Source: Triplophysa rosa
Taxonomy: Eukaryota > Chordata > Actinopteri > Cypriniformes > Nemacheilidae
Reading direction: 5' to 3'
DNA: 64,000 nt
NCBI RefSeq assembly: GCF_024868665.1
Contig: NC_079914.1
Span: 1,336,980 to 1,400,979, forward strand
A program made the position numbers and the translations under genes. The notes under the pieces are model-generated. The model was not told where the DNA came from and made no database searches. It worked only from the letters and a program-made list of their open reading frames with translations. Of this stretch, positions 42,014-53,700 are shown one piece after another (within the stretch, counting starts at the first letter, position 1; each line of letters begins with the position of its first letter).

Positions 42014-42153
42014 GGACAGTAGACATCTGCTGCCTGCACTTTGAAGATGCCCGTCTCAGCTCAATTATTAACAGGGCTGTGGCCTCATTTGCATACCGTC
42101 GCACTAACAGGTGGTGGAGAGAATGCATGGAAGCTGGGCTGTTTGATAATTAA
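42014..42153 (+). CDS. Possible terminal exon of an unidentified host gene
   Basis: An acceptor-like pyrimidine tract ends in CTCCCCAG at 42013. The following frame is open for about 45 codons to a TAA at 42151-42153. The residues look protein-like (CCLHFEDARLSSIINRAVAS, then YRRTNRWWRECMEAGLFDN), with Trp-Trp and amphipathic character. I do not recognise the family. No polyadenylation signal is evident close by and no partner exon is seen, so a decayed repeat cannot be excluded. Confidence 0.3.
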
Positions 42154-42219
42154 GATATATTATGATAATGATGTGTATAGAAATGGGTGATCTGACTGAT
42201 CTCCTCTGTAACTATGGAT

Positions 42220-42397
42220 GTCACAATGGCCATACATTTAGCAGACAGTTTTATCTAAATGATCAGACAGTTTTATCATTGAATGTGATCTAAAGCACAT
42301 TCAATGTATCCATTTTTTATCAGTATGTGTGCTCCCTGAGATCAAACTCATGACCTTTGCAATACTAACACAATGCTCTACCAACTAAGCTTCACAA
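42220..42397 (-). mobile_element. tRNA-derived SINE (minus), degraded
   Basis: The complement reads AGCTTAGTTGGTAGAGCATT (A-box part), then AAGGTCATGAGTTTGATC (decayed B box) and a tail with CAGACAGTTTTATC-type words common to cyprinid SINEs. Same family as 19216-19346. Confidence 0.6.
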
Positions 42398-43330
42398 TGG
42401 TCACACTAGTTGTGCAAAAGTTGACTTATCATTTATTAAGGTTGACTTGTTTAATGGGCTTGCAGTTTAACAATTATAACCCTTTCTGAAAAGTAATATC
42501 TTTAAAATCATTGAATTTAAAGCACTGATGTTCCAGTCATACATGGTCTTTAGTCTTGAGTTGTTGCATTGCATTTTAACACGTGTAAAAAAAGTTCTAC
42601 TGTAGCTGCTTGAATGCAAAATTAAATCTCATAGACCATACAAACATCAACGCACATGATGCTCTCTATTCTGAACTTGTCTCATGGTAGCACGTGTTCT
42701 GTATGGATAGAGACAATGTGTCTTGCACTCAGGGGGTGGAGGTCAGGGTCATTTATCATCTGTTTGACACTATTTCAATGGGATTACTGTGAAGCTGCTG
42801 TAATGATGAGCAGTCAGGTCGGATCTAAATGCAAACAGTGTTTAATTTAAACGTAAAATCCAAGGAACACAAAGGCGGAACACAAAGGCAAAAAAGGGCA
42901 AAGGGTTATGGGAAATGTAGTGTGAAATGAAAGTCCAAGTGATGAGGTGAGTGCCCTCTTGTGGAGCACGAGGGCACTGCGGCTGACAGATGTTACAGCT
43001 GCTTAGTGCAGTTTTAAAAATATATATTTTTTATGGCAACACTAAGATCATAAATTGATTCCCAGTGAATGCACAACCATAGAATATAACTTCACATACA
43101 GAATTTAAGTGTTTGTTTTTTGTAAGAAGTGTTTGATCCCATTCTTTTCAAATGTGTCCTGAAAACAAAGCTGTGCCCGAAACCTTAGGCAGGAGCAACA
43201 GTTACTGTGTAATTTGGAGACATGTTTTTTAGCAAATTGCCAGGACAGTGAGGACACCAAGACACATCTCAACAAAGGATCTCCCTCTGTGTGTAATAAG
43301 AAGAATGTACGCATGTTCTATAGGCGCATA
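42398..43330. other. No gene seen
   Basis: AT-rich. A stretch around 42800-43000 runs from TGTAATGATGAGC to CAGATGTTACA and may be an old LTR-like or MITE remnant. Nothing else is supported. Confidence 0.35.
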
Positions 43331-43338
43331 TTACTAAA

Positions 43339-43418
43339 GCGCTCTTTAAATAACAATGGTCAATGGCGATGGCGATAAAGTCAATAGCGCAATATTTTTT
43401 TGGTTATTTAAAGAGCGC
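43339..43418. repeat. Small palindrome, 16-bp stem
   Basis: GCGCTCTTTAAATAAC (43339-43354) pairs with its exact complement at 43403-43418 around a 48-bp loop. Confidence 0.8.
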
Positions 43419-43568
43419 GTTTAGACAGGGTTTCAGTTGCCTCAAAATAGCAACGCCCCAACAATGCGCCTGAACACTCCTCGTTTTCAGACCAGCAATC
43501 TGGCAAATGGGCTGAATTGCTTTTTTTATTTAAACAGAGTGGCGCATGGAACATGGAAATGATAACTA

Positions 43569-43728
43569 CACTGTAAAAATTAAAGGTACTTTGAGGAACC
43601 ATTTGGGGTTCTTCACATTGCCACACCGGCGGAACCCTCAGGGGAAACTCAAGGCACCGCTTAATGAAGGGCGGTTCTCTGAGGAACCCTCAAGGCTTCT
43701 TGGGGATCCCTTTTATTAAAATGGTCTG
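43569..43728 (+). repeat. 160-bp module M
   Basis: Begins CACTGTAAAAATTAAAGG and ends TAAAATGGTCTG. An inverted copy of identical length (M') lies at 46828-46987. Rich in GAGGAACC/GGTTCC words. Confidence 0.85.
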
Positions 43729-44716
43729 CACTGTAAAAATAAAAGGTGCCTCAAATATCCTGTTGTGTACTCAAAGAACCTTAAACCTTATTTTAAGTTC
43801 TTCAAAGCTCCTTTTCTCATAATAGGGTTATTGGTGGAACCATCTATAGTCTTTGTGGTTCTTCCAGGAACTTATAAGATCCTTGAATAACCCCACATTC
43901 AGTTGTGAAGTTCTGGAGTCACCTTTTCACTACACTGGGACCTCAAAGTGCTTTGCGGGTTATTGAAGGAACTGAAATTCTAAAAAAATGGTTCTTGTAA
44001 GATCTGTAAACATGTAAGTGGTTCCTGGAGAATCTCTCTTGTACAAGACAGTATCTAGAGGAACCCCCAAAATTCTGCATGAAATGGGGATTTTTAGACT
44101 GATCATTTTGATGCTTTATAAGAATAGTCCAAAGTTTGGTTTGTGGCCCCTGCTATGTGAACACACATTTTAAAATCATGCACATGATTAGAAAAGGCTA
44201 AATGTTATTTTGAAAAATTTCAGCAAGCTTTTAATTCTTTTATATTTATTAATATTGATATTATATTAATTGGAGACAAAACTATCATTCAATAACTATT
44301 CATTCCATAAGATCCTAAATCACTGAAATCTTTTGAAAATGTAATGTTGTTGTGTTTTCCATCCAAACAAACTGCAGCTGCTCTGTGTGTTTATTGTGCA
44401 GTCTCGCCCTCCACAGTACTGTGGCGCTGTTGGCCCAATGTCGCAGCGTCAAGGCATGTGTCATGTGGCGCTTTCGTTAGTATGTGTGTTTAACTTTTTC
44501 CAGCTCTGCGCAGACCGATCACCTTATGACAAAAAGCATACGGACTTAGAATAACATCTCTAAAGCATACAGAGCAGTCAGTTCACAAATAGCTCTCACT
44601 GTGCTTTGATGTCATACGACGTTCCGTCTGCGATCAAACATCTGACTGGCACACACGAGGTGTACGAGTTTTCACCGGTGTCCTCTCGCGCCAGAGGCGG
44701 GAATTCAAAATAACGG

Positions 44717-46740
44717 ATGGCAACAACCTCTCGACTGTCCCACTGGAGGTAAGTAAAGTAAAAATATATAAATAACTGAAATATATTAACTATATACTAT
44801 TTATACAAATGTGTACTCTGACACGTCTAATTGTATGGCCGCTTTTGGCTGTTTAAACCGTTTACTTATTTTATACAGTGTAGACAGCGCTTGTTTTAGC
44901 CGAGATGCTAACGAATATAAGTTAATGATGAAGCTTGTGGGGCTAACGTTAAATTGGTGTTAAATGACAAACAATGACTTTTAGCCACTTTTAGCTATTA
45001 TGTTCACTTTTAGTGAATGTATAGCTCTTTTTTTACTTATTGATGTTTGTGTTGAATGGTTTCCCCACCCATGTTACATAAATTGCCTGTAATTAAATAT
45101 TTTTATCATTCAGTTCTGTTTTTATCCTTTTTCCTCAGAATTTTCAGTATTTTCCAGTTGAGTAGACAAAAAAAGTAAGTATTATATTTATTATGATATT
45201 TTTATTGTTATGTTATTTGTTATATTTGCACATGTAAAAACACTCACTGACTAGGGTTGTCACGGTACCATAAACATGTCTTACATACTATACCAGCTGA
45301 AGTATCTCGATACCAAGTAGTATCACGATGCTGTGCCATATAATTCAAATCTATACAAAAAACACAGATTTAGATTAAACATTTTGTATTTACTATAGTA
45401 AACTGTATTATACTTTGCACTAGAATATGTTGTTGTTTTAACTGTAGTAATTTGATAAATTGTAGCAAATACATTTACATTTAGTCATTTGTAAATACTG
45501 TAGTATACTTAAATATTTACTATGATAAGACTCAAAAACACTAGTATCTATGAGTTTTAGTAGTTTACTGTAGTAAATACTAAAGTACACTAGATCATTT
45601 TTCACGTAGGAACTAATTCAAATGTTGGACAAATTTAATTGATACAGCAGTCTTTATAAAGGGAAATATTAGGCTTACTTTAAATGCAGAACTGAAACGG
45701 CCAGTAGGTGGCGTCAATTTTCCACTGAGTTCGTGAATCATTTAACCAACTCGTTCAAATCGCCAATTTGAATCATCAACTCGCCCGAGACATTTAAAAC
45801 ACACATTCATTTAGGAGATAAACACAGCAAAAATTCAGATGTAAGTGTTCAAATAAATATTAATGCGCATATGCAACATTACCTACGATACTACCGGTAT
45901 TTTGAAGCTTTAGCATTGCTATGCTACCATAGCACCGGAACACCGTGCAACCCTATCACTGACAATGAAAAAATCGGAATAAAGTGGATTGTTGATATAA
46001 ATAGCCTACTGTACTCCTTAACCAGACCAAATAGACCAAAGCAGTGACTAACAGGCATTGTAATATTTTGTTTATTGTTACATTTGTAAACCAATTTGTG
46101 ATGTGCTAAATGATTAAATGTAATGTTTTATGAGACGTTATCTAAATCCCTCTTTTTGGTCTCCATGTCTTATTCCCAGGGACACCCAAGGCCAACAGAC
46201 CCAGCTCCAGCCCGCCCTGATGCTCATCCTTGCACTTCCTGGGACACCTAAGGCCAACAGGCGCAGCTCCTGTTCTCTTTTTGCCATAAATACATATCTA
46301 CTTTAGCAATACAAAATTGTGAAATGCACTATAGAAATTATTTTGACTTTGGATCCTCACACCACCTGGTAATAGCAGGAAACCCATTTGGAGAGAACAG
46401 CATTGTTTTCTCTAGCTCGCAAGGATTTGCTTTTTGGCAAATTACAACTTTACCATTGGTGTAGGCCTTGCTATTAGAGACTACTTTTTTGCTGGACTTT
46501 TTTACAATTGTACATTTGTACAAAGTACCTGAAATATTTCTTTATTTATATTTTAAGTTAAGGCAAATTATTTGGTTAGTTTTGTTAAGATGTTGTTTTC
46601 ATTTATAAAAATATCACCAACACAGTATTAATTATACATTTGATTTCATGAATTTAGAATTGTAATGTACAATATTTACTATTTTGTGAATATTTATTCA
46701 ATGTAAATTGTTGTTGTTTATCAATAAACTGTTTGCTTTG
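44717..46740 (+). other. Candidate three-exon small transcription unit in palindrome arm L
   Basis: Exon 1 with an ATG at 44717 ends at 44748 before GTAAGT. Exon 2 is 45139-45174, between TTTTTCCTCAG and GTAAGT. Exon 3 starts at 46180 after TGTCTTATTCCCAG. Joined in phase, these stay open for 64 codons to a TAG at 46304-46306, and AATAAA follows at about 46723. The sequence upstream of exon 1 (44390-44700) is CpG-rich and promoter-like. In arm L' the same donors are present, but the ATG and the second acceptor are changed. The product, if any, is unknown. Exons were inferred from splice signals only. Confidence 0.35.
45252..45955. mobile_element. Non-autonomous hAT element, 704 bp, in palindrome arm L
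   Basis: Ends TAGGGTTGTCACGG (left) and, complement, TAGGGTTGCACGG (right). Perfect 8-bp duplication TCACTGAC at 45244-45251 and 45956-45963. Arm L' has the uninterrupted site at about 47855-47870, so insertion followed formation of the palindrome. It lies in the second intron of the candidate transcription unit. Confidence 0.9.
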
Positions 46741-46827
46741 TATTTGCTTTTAGTATTTCTGCATATTAAAATATTGTGAATAGCAAGTATAAACTGAAAT
46801 GGTGCCTTGAAGCACCCAAGATGGTTC

Positions 46828-46987
46828 CAGACCATTTTAATAATAGGGATCCCCAAGAAGCCTTGAGGGTTCCTCAGAGAACCGCCCTTCTTTAAGCGGT
46901 GCCTTGAGTTTCCCCTGAGGGTTCCGCCGGCGTGGCAATGTGAAGAACCCCAAATGGTTCCTCAAAGAACCTTTCATTTTTACAGTG
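46828..46987 (-). repeat. 160-bp module M', inverted copy at the palindrome centre
   Basis: Reverse complement of 43569-43728, same length, only a few differences. It forms the spacer between the two arms. Confidence 0.85.
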
Positions 46988-48423
46988 TGGAACCATGTTG
47001 GGTGCTTCAAGGCACCATTTCAGTTTATATTTGCTATTCACAATATTTTAATAAGCAGAAATACTAAATCAAATACACGTTTATTGATAAACAACAACAA
47101 TTTACATTGAATAAATATTTACAGAATGGTCAATATTGAACATTACCATTCTAAATTCATGAAATCACATGTATAATTAATATTGTGTTGGTGATATTGT
47201 TATAAATGAAAAGTCTTTATCTTAACAAAACTAACAAAATAATTTGCCTTAATTTTAAATATACTGTACATACAGAAATATTTCAGGTACTTTGTACAAA
47301 TGTACAATTGCAAAAAAGTCCAGCAAAAAAGTAGTCTCTCATAGCAAGGCCTACACCCATGGTAAAGTTGTAATTTGCCAAAAAGCAAATCCTTGCGAGC
47401 TAGCGAAAACAATGCTGTTCTCTACAAATGGGTTTCCTGCTATTATCAGGTGGTGTGAGGATCCATGTAGTCAAAGTAAAAAATATTTCTATAGTACATT
47501 TCACAATTTTGCATTGCTAAAGTAGATATGTATTTATGGCAAAAAGAGAACAGGAGCTGCGCCTGTTGGCCTTAGGTGTCCCAGGCAGTGCAAGGATGAG
47601 CATCAGGGTGGGCTGGGTCTGTTGGCCTTGGTTGCCCCTGCGAATAAGACATGGAGACCAAAAAGAGGGATTTAGATAACGTCTCATAAAACATTAAATT
47701 TAATGATTTAGCACATCACAAATTGGTTTACAAATGTAACAATAAACAAAACATTACAATGCCTGGAAGTCACTGTTTTGGACTATGGTTAAGGAGTACA
47801 ATAGGCTACTTATAGCAACAACTATAATAATCCACTTTATTCCGATTTTCCATTGTCAATGAGTATTTTTACATGTGCAAATATAACAAATAACATAATA
47901 ATGAAAATATCATAATAAATATAATACTTACATTTTTTTGCTGCTCAACTGGAAAATACTGAAAATTTTTAGTTAAAATGATAAAAACAGAACTGAATGA
48001 TACAAATATTTAATTACAGACAATTTATGTAACATGGGTGGAAAAACCATTCAACACAAACATCAATAAGTTAAAAAAGAGCTATACATTCACTAAAAGT
48101 GAACAAAATAGCTAAAAGTGGCTAAAAGTCATTGTTTGTCATTAACACTAACGTTACCCATTTAACGTTAGCCCCACAAGCTTCAACTTAACTTATATTC
48201 GTTAGCACCTCGGCTAAAACATGCGCTGTCTACACCGTGTAAATAAATGGTTTAAACAGCCAAAAGCGGCCATACAATTAGACGTGTCAGAGTATACATT
48301 TATATAAATAGTATATAGTTAGTATATTTAAGTTATTTATATATTTTTACTTTACTTACATCCAATGGGACAGTCGAGAGGTTGTTGCGATCCGTTATTT
48401 TGAATTCCCGCCTGTCGCGCGAG

Positions 48424-50123
48424 CGACTGCGGTCAAGCCAGCCGCCACTTCGAAAACGACAGTCAAACTAGCCCTCACTCGGTTTTGTTATGTGCGCATT
48501 ACGGTAAAAGCGGCTTTTTGGATTTCAAAATAAAGCGATCTATTTCGAACGTGGTTTCAGTCTGTCGATTGTGAATTAATTAAAATACAAATACATTTAG
48601 AAAATTAAATATATTTATATATAATTTTACCCATAAAACGATGTATGGTATTGAAAAAAGAACCTCAATTGCACTACAATTGAAGTCTTTAACCCAGGCC
48701 AAACGGGAAAGATTGACAGTTATGTTGCTAGGTGGTTGCTAGGCTTTTTTAAGCTGTTTTTAAACTGCTAGGCAGTTTTTATATTTTTTACAACACTCTT
48801 ATCCCACCTCAGTGTGTCACTTAAACAATATCAGGACTGTTCAATGTGGATTTTTTAATGTACAGAACTTCAATGTGGCCTATTATTTCTATAACTTCAG
48901 ATCATAATTTAAAGAAAACTGTCCGATTGCACAGACTCATTCCACTTTAAAATGAGAGTAAAGTACACCACCTCAGTGTGTCACACAAACAATATCAGGA
49001 CTGTTCAATGTGGATTTTTTAATGTACAGTACTTCAAAATGGCCTATATGTACTATTATTTCTATAACTTCAGATTATAATTAAAAGAAAACTGTCCGAT
49101 TGCACAGACTCATTCCACTTTAAAATGAGAGTACACCACCTCAGTGTGTCACAGAAACAATATCAAGACTGTTCAATGTGGATTTTTTAATGTACAGAAC
49201 TTCAAAATAGCCTATATGTACTATTATTTCTATATGAGGTGGTCTACTCTCATTTTAAAGTGGAATGAGTCTGTGCAATCGGACAGTTTTCTTTAAATTA
49301 TGATCTGAAGTTATAGAAATAATAGTACATATAGGCTATTTTGAAGTACTGTACATTAAAAAATCCACATTGAACAGTCCTGATATTGTTTAGACACTGA
49401 GGTGGTGTACTCTCATTTTAAAGTGGAATGAGTCTGTGCAATCAGACAGTTTTCTTTAAATTATGATCTGAAGTTATAGAAATAATAGTACATATAGGCT
49501 ATTTTGAAGTTCTGTACATTAAAAAATCCACATTGAACAGTCTTGATATTGTTTGTGTGACACACTGAGGTGGTGTACTCTCATTTTAAAGTGGAATGAG
49601 TCTGTGCAATCAGACAGTTTTCTTTAAATTATGATCTGAAGTTATAGAAATAATAGGCCACATTGAAGTTCTGTACATTAAAAAATCCACATTGAACAGT
49701 CCTGATATTGTTTATAGTGACACACTGAGGTGGGATAAGAGTGTTGTAAAAAATATAAAAACTGCCTAGCAGTTTAAAAACAGCTTAAAAAAGCCTAGCA
49801 ACCACCTAGCAACATAACTGTCAATCTTTCCCATTTGGCCTGGGTTAAAGACTTCAATTGTAGAGCAATTGAGGTTCTTTTTTCAATACCATACATCGTT
49901 TTATGGGAAAATTATATATAAATATATTTAATTTTCTAAATGTATTTGTATTTTAATTAATTCACAATCGACAGACTGAAACCACGTTCGAAACAGATCG
50001 CTTTATTTTGAAATCCAAAAAGCCGCTTTTACCGTAATGCGCAGTACATGCGCACATAACAAAACCGAGTGAGGGCTAGTTTGACTGTCGTTTTCGAAGT
50101 GGCGGCTGGCTTGACCGCAGTCG
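48424..50123. mobile_element. 1.7-kb foldback element inserted in palindrome arm L'
   Basis: Terminal inverted repeats of about 360 bp starting CGACTGCGGTCAAGCC, with CGAG on both flanks (48420-48423 and 50124-50127). Arm L has the empty site at about 44685-44695. The core is three direct ~165-bp units (starting 48805, 48969, 49137) followed by inverted units (landmarks at 49236, 49399, 49567, 49727). Each unit has CACCTCAGTGTGTCAC and ACTGTCCGATTGCACAG. No coding sequence. Confidence 0.85.
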
Positions 50124-51106
50124 CGAGCGGAACAACACCGGTGAACACTCGTGCCACTCATGTTTGATCGCAGACGGATCGGCGACATCAAAGCACAGTG
50201 AGAGCTATTTGTGAACTGACTGCTCTGTATGCTTTAGAGATGTTATTCTAAGTCTGCATGCTTTTTGTCATAAGGTGGTCGGTCTGCGCAGAGCTGGATC
50301 AAGTTAAACACACGTGCTAACGAAAGCGCCACATTGCACATGCCTTGACTCTGCGACATTGGGCCAACAGCGCCACAGTACTGTGGAGGGCGAGACTGCA
50401 CAATAAACACAGAGCAGCTGCAGTTTGTTTGGATTGAAAGCACAACAACGTTTACATTTTCAGTGACTTACGATCTTTCAGTGACTTTAAGATTTCAGTG
50501 ACTTACGATCTACTTATAGAATAAACATGTTTATTTATAATATATTAATATAATTAATCATATAATACAAATAGTAAGAAATATAAAATAATCAAAAAGC
50601 TTGCTGAAATTTTTCTAAATAACATTTAGCCTTTTCTAATCATGTGCATGATTTTAAAATGTGTGTTCACTTAGCAGGGGCCAAAAACCAAACTTTGGAC
50701 TATTCTTATTCTCATAAAACATCAAAATGATCAGACACTAAAAATCCCTATTTCCTGCAGAATTTTTTGGGGTTCATCTAGATACTGTCTTGTACAAGAG
50801 AGATTCTCCAGGAACCACTTACAAGTTTACAGGTCTTACAAGAATCATTTTTTAGAATTTGAGTTCCTTCAATAACCCGCAAAGCACTTTGAGGTCCCAG
50901 TGTAGTGAAAAGGAGACTTCAGAACTCCACAACTGAATATGGGGTTATTCAAGAATCTTCTATGTTCCTGGAAGAACCACAAAGACTGTAGATGGTTCCA
51001 CCATAACCCTTTTACTGAGAAAAAGAGCTTTGGAGTACTTAAAATACAGTTTAAGGTTCTTTGAGTACACAACAGGATATTTGAGGCACTTTTTCTTTTT
51101 ACTGTG

Positions 51107-51839
51107 TATGTCATGCTAAAAATTGCCTGCCGCTTTGCACCAGGTGTATAAAAGGGCCCCATGTCTTTATTGTCTTGTACATGTTTAGGTTAGATTACCT
51201 GTTGGTGTTGGTTTCAGTGATTCTCAGTCTACCTGAGGGGAGGGGACTCCATAGTGTGAGGGATCTTTTAGTTTGAATAGATGTCAAACAAATTTAGGAG
51301 AAGGGAACCGACAATGCTTTCAGCCGTCTTCACAGCCAGCTGCATCTCAGGGTCCTCTGAAAGAATAGCCTCCACTGGGCTCTCTTAATAGTGCAGGTGG
51401 TATTTAGACTGCAGGTCAGGTCCTCAATAATATACACTCACAGAAACGTATAATTTAAGATTCTCTCCTGAACCTCCTCTCTGTAGGCAATTCCATTATT
51501 ACCAGTTTTGAGTCCCTCTATGGTTGTGTCATCTTGAAATATTAGTATTTGAATTATGTCAAGAGACACAATTACATATGAATAGAGAGTAGAATGCTGG
51601 ACGGAGAACACAGCCCTGGGGGACCCCGGTACTGACTGACAATGATGGTAGAAGATAATTACTAAGAACGTTGTTAATCCAGTGCCAGATAAGGGCTTGA
51701 TTGCAGTTTGTTGGCCAGTTTTATTTTATTGATGGTGTTAAATGTGGAAATGTAAGCTTCAGCGCAAGTTCTGCCAGGAAGACTCAATCTTGCATCACTC
51801 ACTACGTATAGACCTAACCAATCATCACCTAACCAATCA
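51107..51839. other. Decayed repeat-like DNA, no intact gene
   Basis: 51290-51680 resembles a diffuse teleost repeat in minus orientation (words such as CAGCCCTGGGGGACCC and CAGCCGTCTTCACAG). CCAATCA occurs twice, at about 51817 and 51832, just before the hAT insertion, and may belong to the promoter of the Ngaro element that resumes at 53701. Confidence 0.35.
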
Positions 51840-52067
51840 CCATCTAATAGGGATGTAACGGTATTGTAAATATCGAAATATCGCGATAGCATTTTTTCTC
51901 TCGATACTATCGTGGTCGCATGACGATAGATCTTCCAGGCAAAGTGTAGTTTTTTCAGTCGAATGGAGTGAGTTGAGGGAAGTGGGAACTACAATTCCCA
52001 TCAACCCATGCGTGCCCATCATCCTCTGCGCTCTGCTGCCGACCGCTACAGATCAAATTGAGCGAAA

Positions 52068-53338
52068 ATGGTGTATGCCGCTAGTGGCATAGAAACGGAT
52101 GAACAAATTGTTGAAGCTAGGGCTGGGCGGAATGACGGAATATTCCGTTACCGCGGAATAAAATGTCAACCGTAAGAGATTTTTCTATTCCATGTATTCC
52201 GCGGAATGTAAATAAGTAGGCGTGGTTAACTCGGCGCTATGCAAATTAGGCGCTATTCTGAAAAAAAACGAATGAATTAATCCACCTGTAACAAATGAAC
52301 GTATCAAACATTCTTTTGACCTTCTTTCAGTCTGTAGTTTAGTGATCCGCTCCAGTCCGGCGCTTCTCTCACCCGCAGTGCTCGTGCAGGGATCTGCGCC
52401 AGCATTTAAAAAAGCTCATTCTCAAGACGTATTTCAGAAGTCAGGTTGTTTTGAAAAGCTGTTAATAGTTTTATAAAGTTTAACTTCAGGCGAGCCAAGG
52501 TGAAACTTGTGTTGAAATGCGCGATGATGCTCGCGAGCGCGTGAGCGCTTTGATGTGACGCGCTTCTACCTCCAGTTTTGGGAGACGCGTGAGGAGTCAC
52601 CAGAGACTCGCAGTGCAAAAACAAGCCCGAGAATAAACAAACCTAAAGACAGAGAGTCGCAACACACTAAAAGTGCTCATCTAATAGAGAGTGAAGAGCG
52701 ATAAAGACCTACAGTACAGACCCCATGAACACCAGTTTAGTCATATACTGTACTCTCATTGTTTGTGCATATTCATACTTTATTGTTATATATGTTGTCT
52801 ATCTTCCTACTGTATACATATGATATAGCCAGAAGATAAATATGAATAAATAATACATCTGATTATCAGAACTTAATTTGATATCTTTAGTACATTTTCA
52901 TAACTTACCTACATTTTAACTATGGTGAGCATTTAAATGAACTGTAATAAATAAATTAGTTAAATCAATCTAAGAAAAATGAGGTATAAAATATAGAATT
53001 ATAATGGGAGATTGTTTCATGAAATATATCGTTACCGTGAAATAAAATTACTCATTCCTTGAAATAGATTTTTGGCCATTCCGCCCACCTCTAGTTGAAG
53101 CTAAAGCGAATTATAAATCGCATGTGTGGAAGCATTTCGGTTTTCCCGTAACAAGAAACGAGAAAAGGTGACGGACAGACAAAAAACAATATGCAGACAC
53201 TGCCAGACTGCGGTGAAGTACAATTCGGGGAATACGACTAATATGAAGAGCCATTTGTTACATCACCCCGAAAAGTTTCATGATGATACGAGGAGAAAAA
53301 AAATAGCAGTGAGTGAAGCAGTGAATGAGGTGAGTGTG
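52068..53338 (+). pseudogene. hAT transposase N-terminus with BED finger, split by an insertion
   Basis: An ATG at 52068 starts a frame that reaches the insertion at 52117. Removing 52118-53101 (the element plus one duplication) lets the frame continue through AKANYKSHVWKHFGFPV. A shift of frame near 53150 is then needed to enter the BED finger, CRHCQTAVKYNSGNTTNMKS with HLLHHPEKFH. The remainder of the transposase is missing. BED fingers bind the transposon ends. Confidence 0.65.
52118..53093. mobile_element. Non-autonomous hAT element, 976 bp, nested in hAT
   Basis: Ends TAGGGCTGGGCGGAATG (left) and, complement, TAGAGGTGGGCGGAATG (right). Perfect 8-bp duplication GTTGAAGC at 52110-52117 and 53094-53101. 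The near ends contain GGAATATTCCGTTACCGCGG-like palindromic words. No transposase. Confidence 0.9.
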
Positions 53339-53700
53339 TGAGTGAAGCTGTGAATGAGGTGAGTACCTGACTGGTTGTGAGTTGTTAAAAGTTGACAAAC
53401 AACTCAAACTTTTTTTCATTTTATTTTTTTCATTTTTCATGTTCTCAATTTTTATGTTATTAATTTTTATGCTATTATATTACTGTTCTTTGCACTTTAA
53501 AATTGCATAATCTAAAAATAATAAATGTGATATTTGTTCAGTCATAGTTTAATAAACACTTATGCCACATTTTTCCAAGTCTTCATTTGTTTTGGTTTTT
53601 TTTGTCCTGCACAAAATTCAATAAATATCGTATTGTAGTCTTCATATCGAGGTACTATCGTATCATGAAATGTTGATACCATTACATCCCTACCATCTAA

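Larger units (their letters stand above)
43569..51106. mobile_element. 7.5-kb nested palindrome, order M-L-M'-L' (CACTG-ended foldback element)
   Basis: Left arm L (43729-46827) and right arm L' (46988-51106) are reverse complements once one insertion is removed from each, leaving about 2.4 kb per arm. Both outer arm ends read CACTGTAAAAATAAAAGG / CACAGTAAAAAGAAAAAG, resembling vertebrate EnSpm/CACTA-type termini. The 160-bp module M precedes L and its inverted copy M' separates the arms. No transposase was found. No target duplication was confirmed: the flanks CTG and TAT do not match. Confidence 0.8.
51848..53692 (+). mobile_element. hAT element, 1845 bp, with BED-finger remnant
   Basis: Ends TAGGGATGTAACGGTATTG (left) and, complement, TAGGGATGTAATGGTATCA (right). 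Perfect 8-bp duplication CCATCTAA at 51840-51847 and 53693-53700. It holds the first exon-like part of a hAT transposase but not its catalytic core, so it is a deletion derivative. A second hAT element is inserted at 52118-53093. Confidence 0.9.

Noticed and set aside
46338..46523. Matching ~60-codon open frames in both palindrome arms (here on minus; partner at 47292-47525 on plus)
   Set aside because: They are mirror copies of the same DNA, and about eight of the aligned residues differ, so there is no sign of protein constraint; the frame also lies antisense to the better-supported exon structure.
50243..51162. Minus-strand frames of 66 and 97 codons at the outer end of arm L'
   Set aside because: They are not conserved as open frames in the mirrored arm L and fall in the GGTTC/GAACC repeat-rich end.
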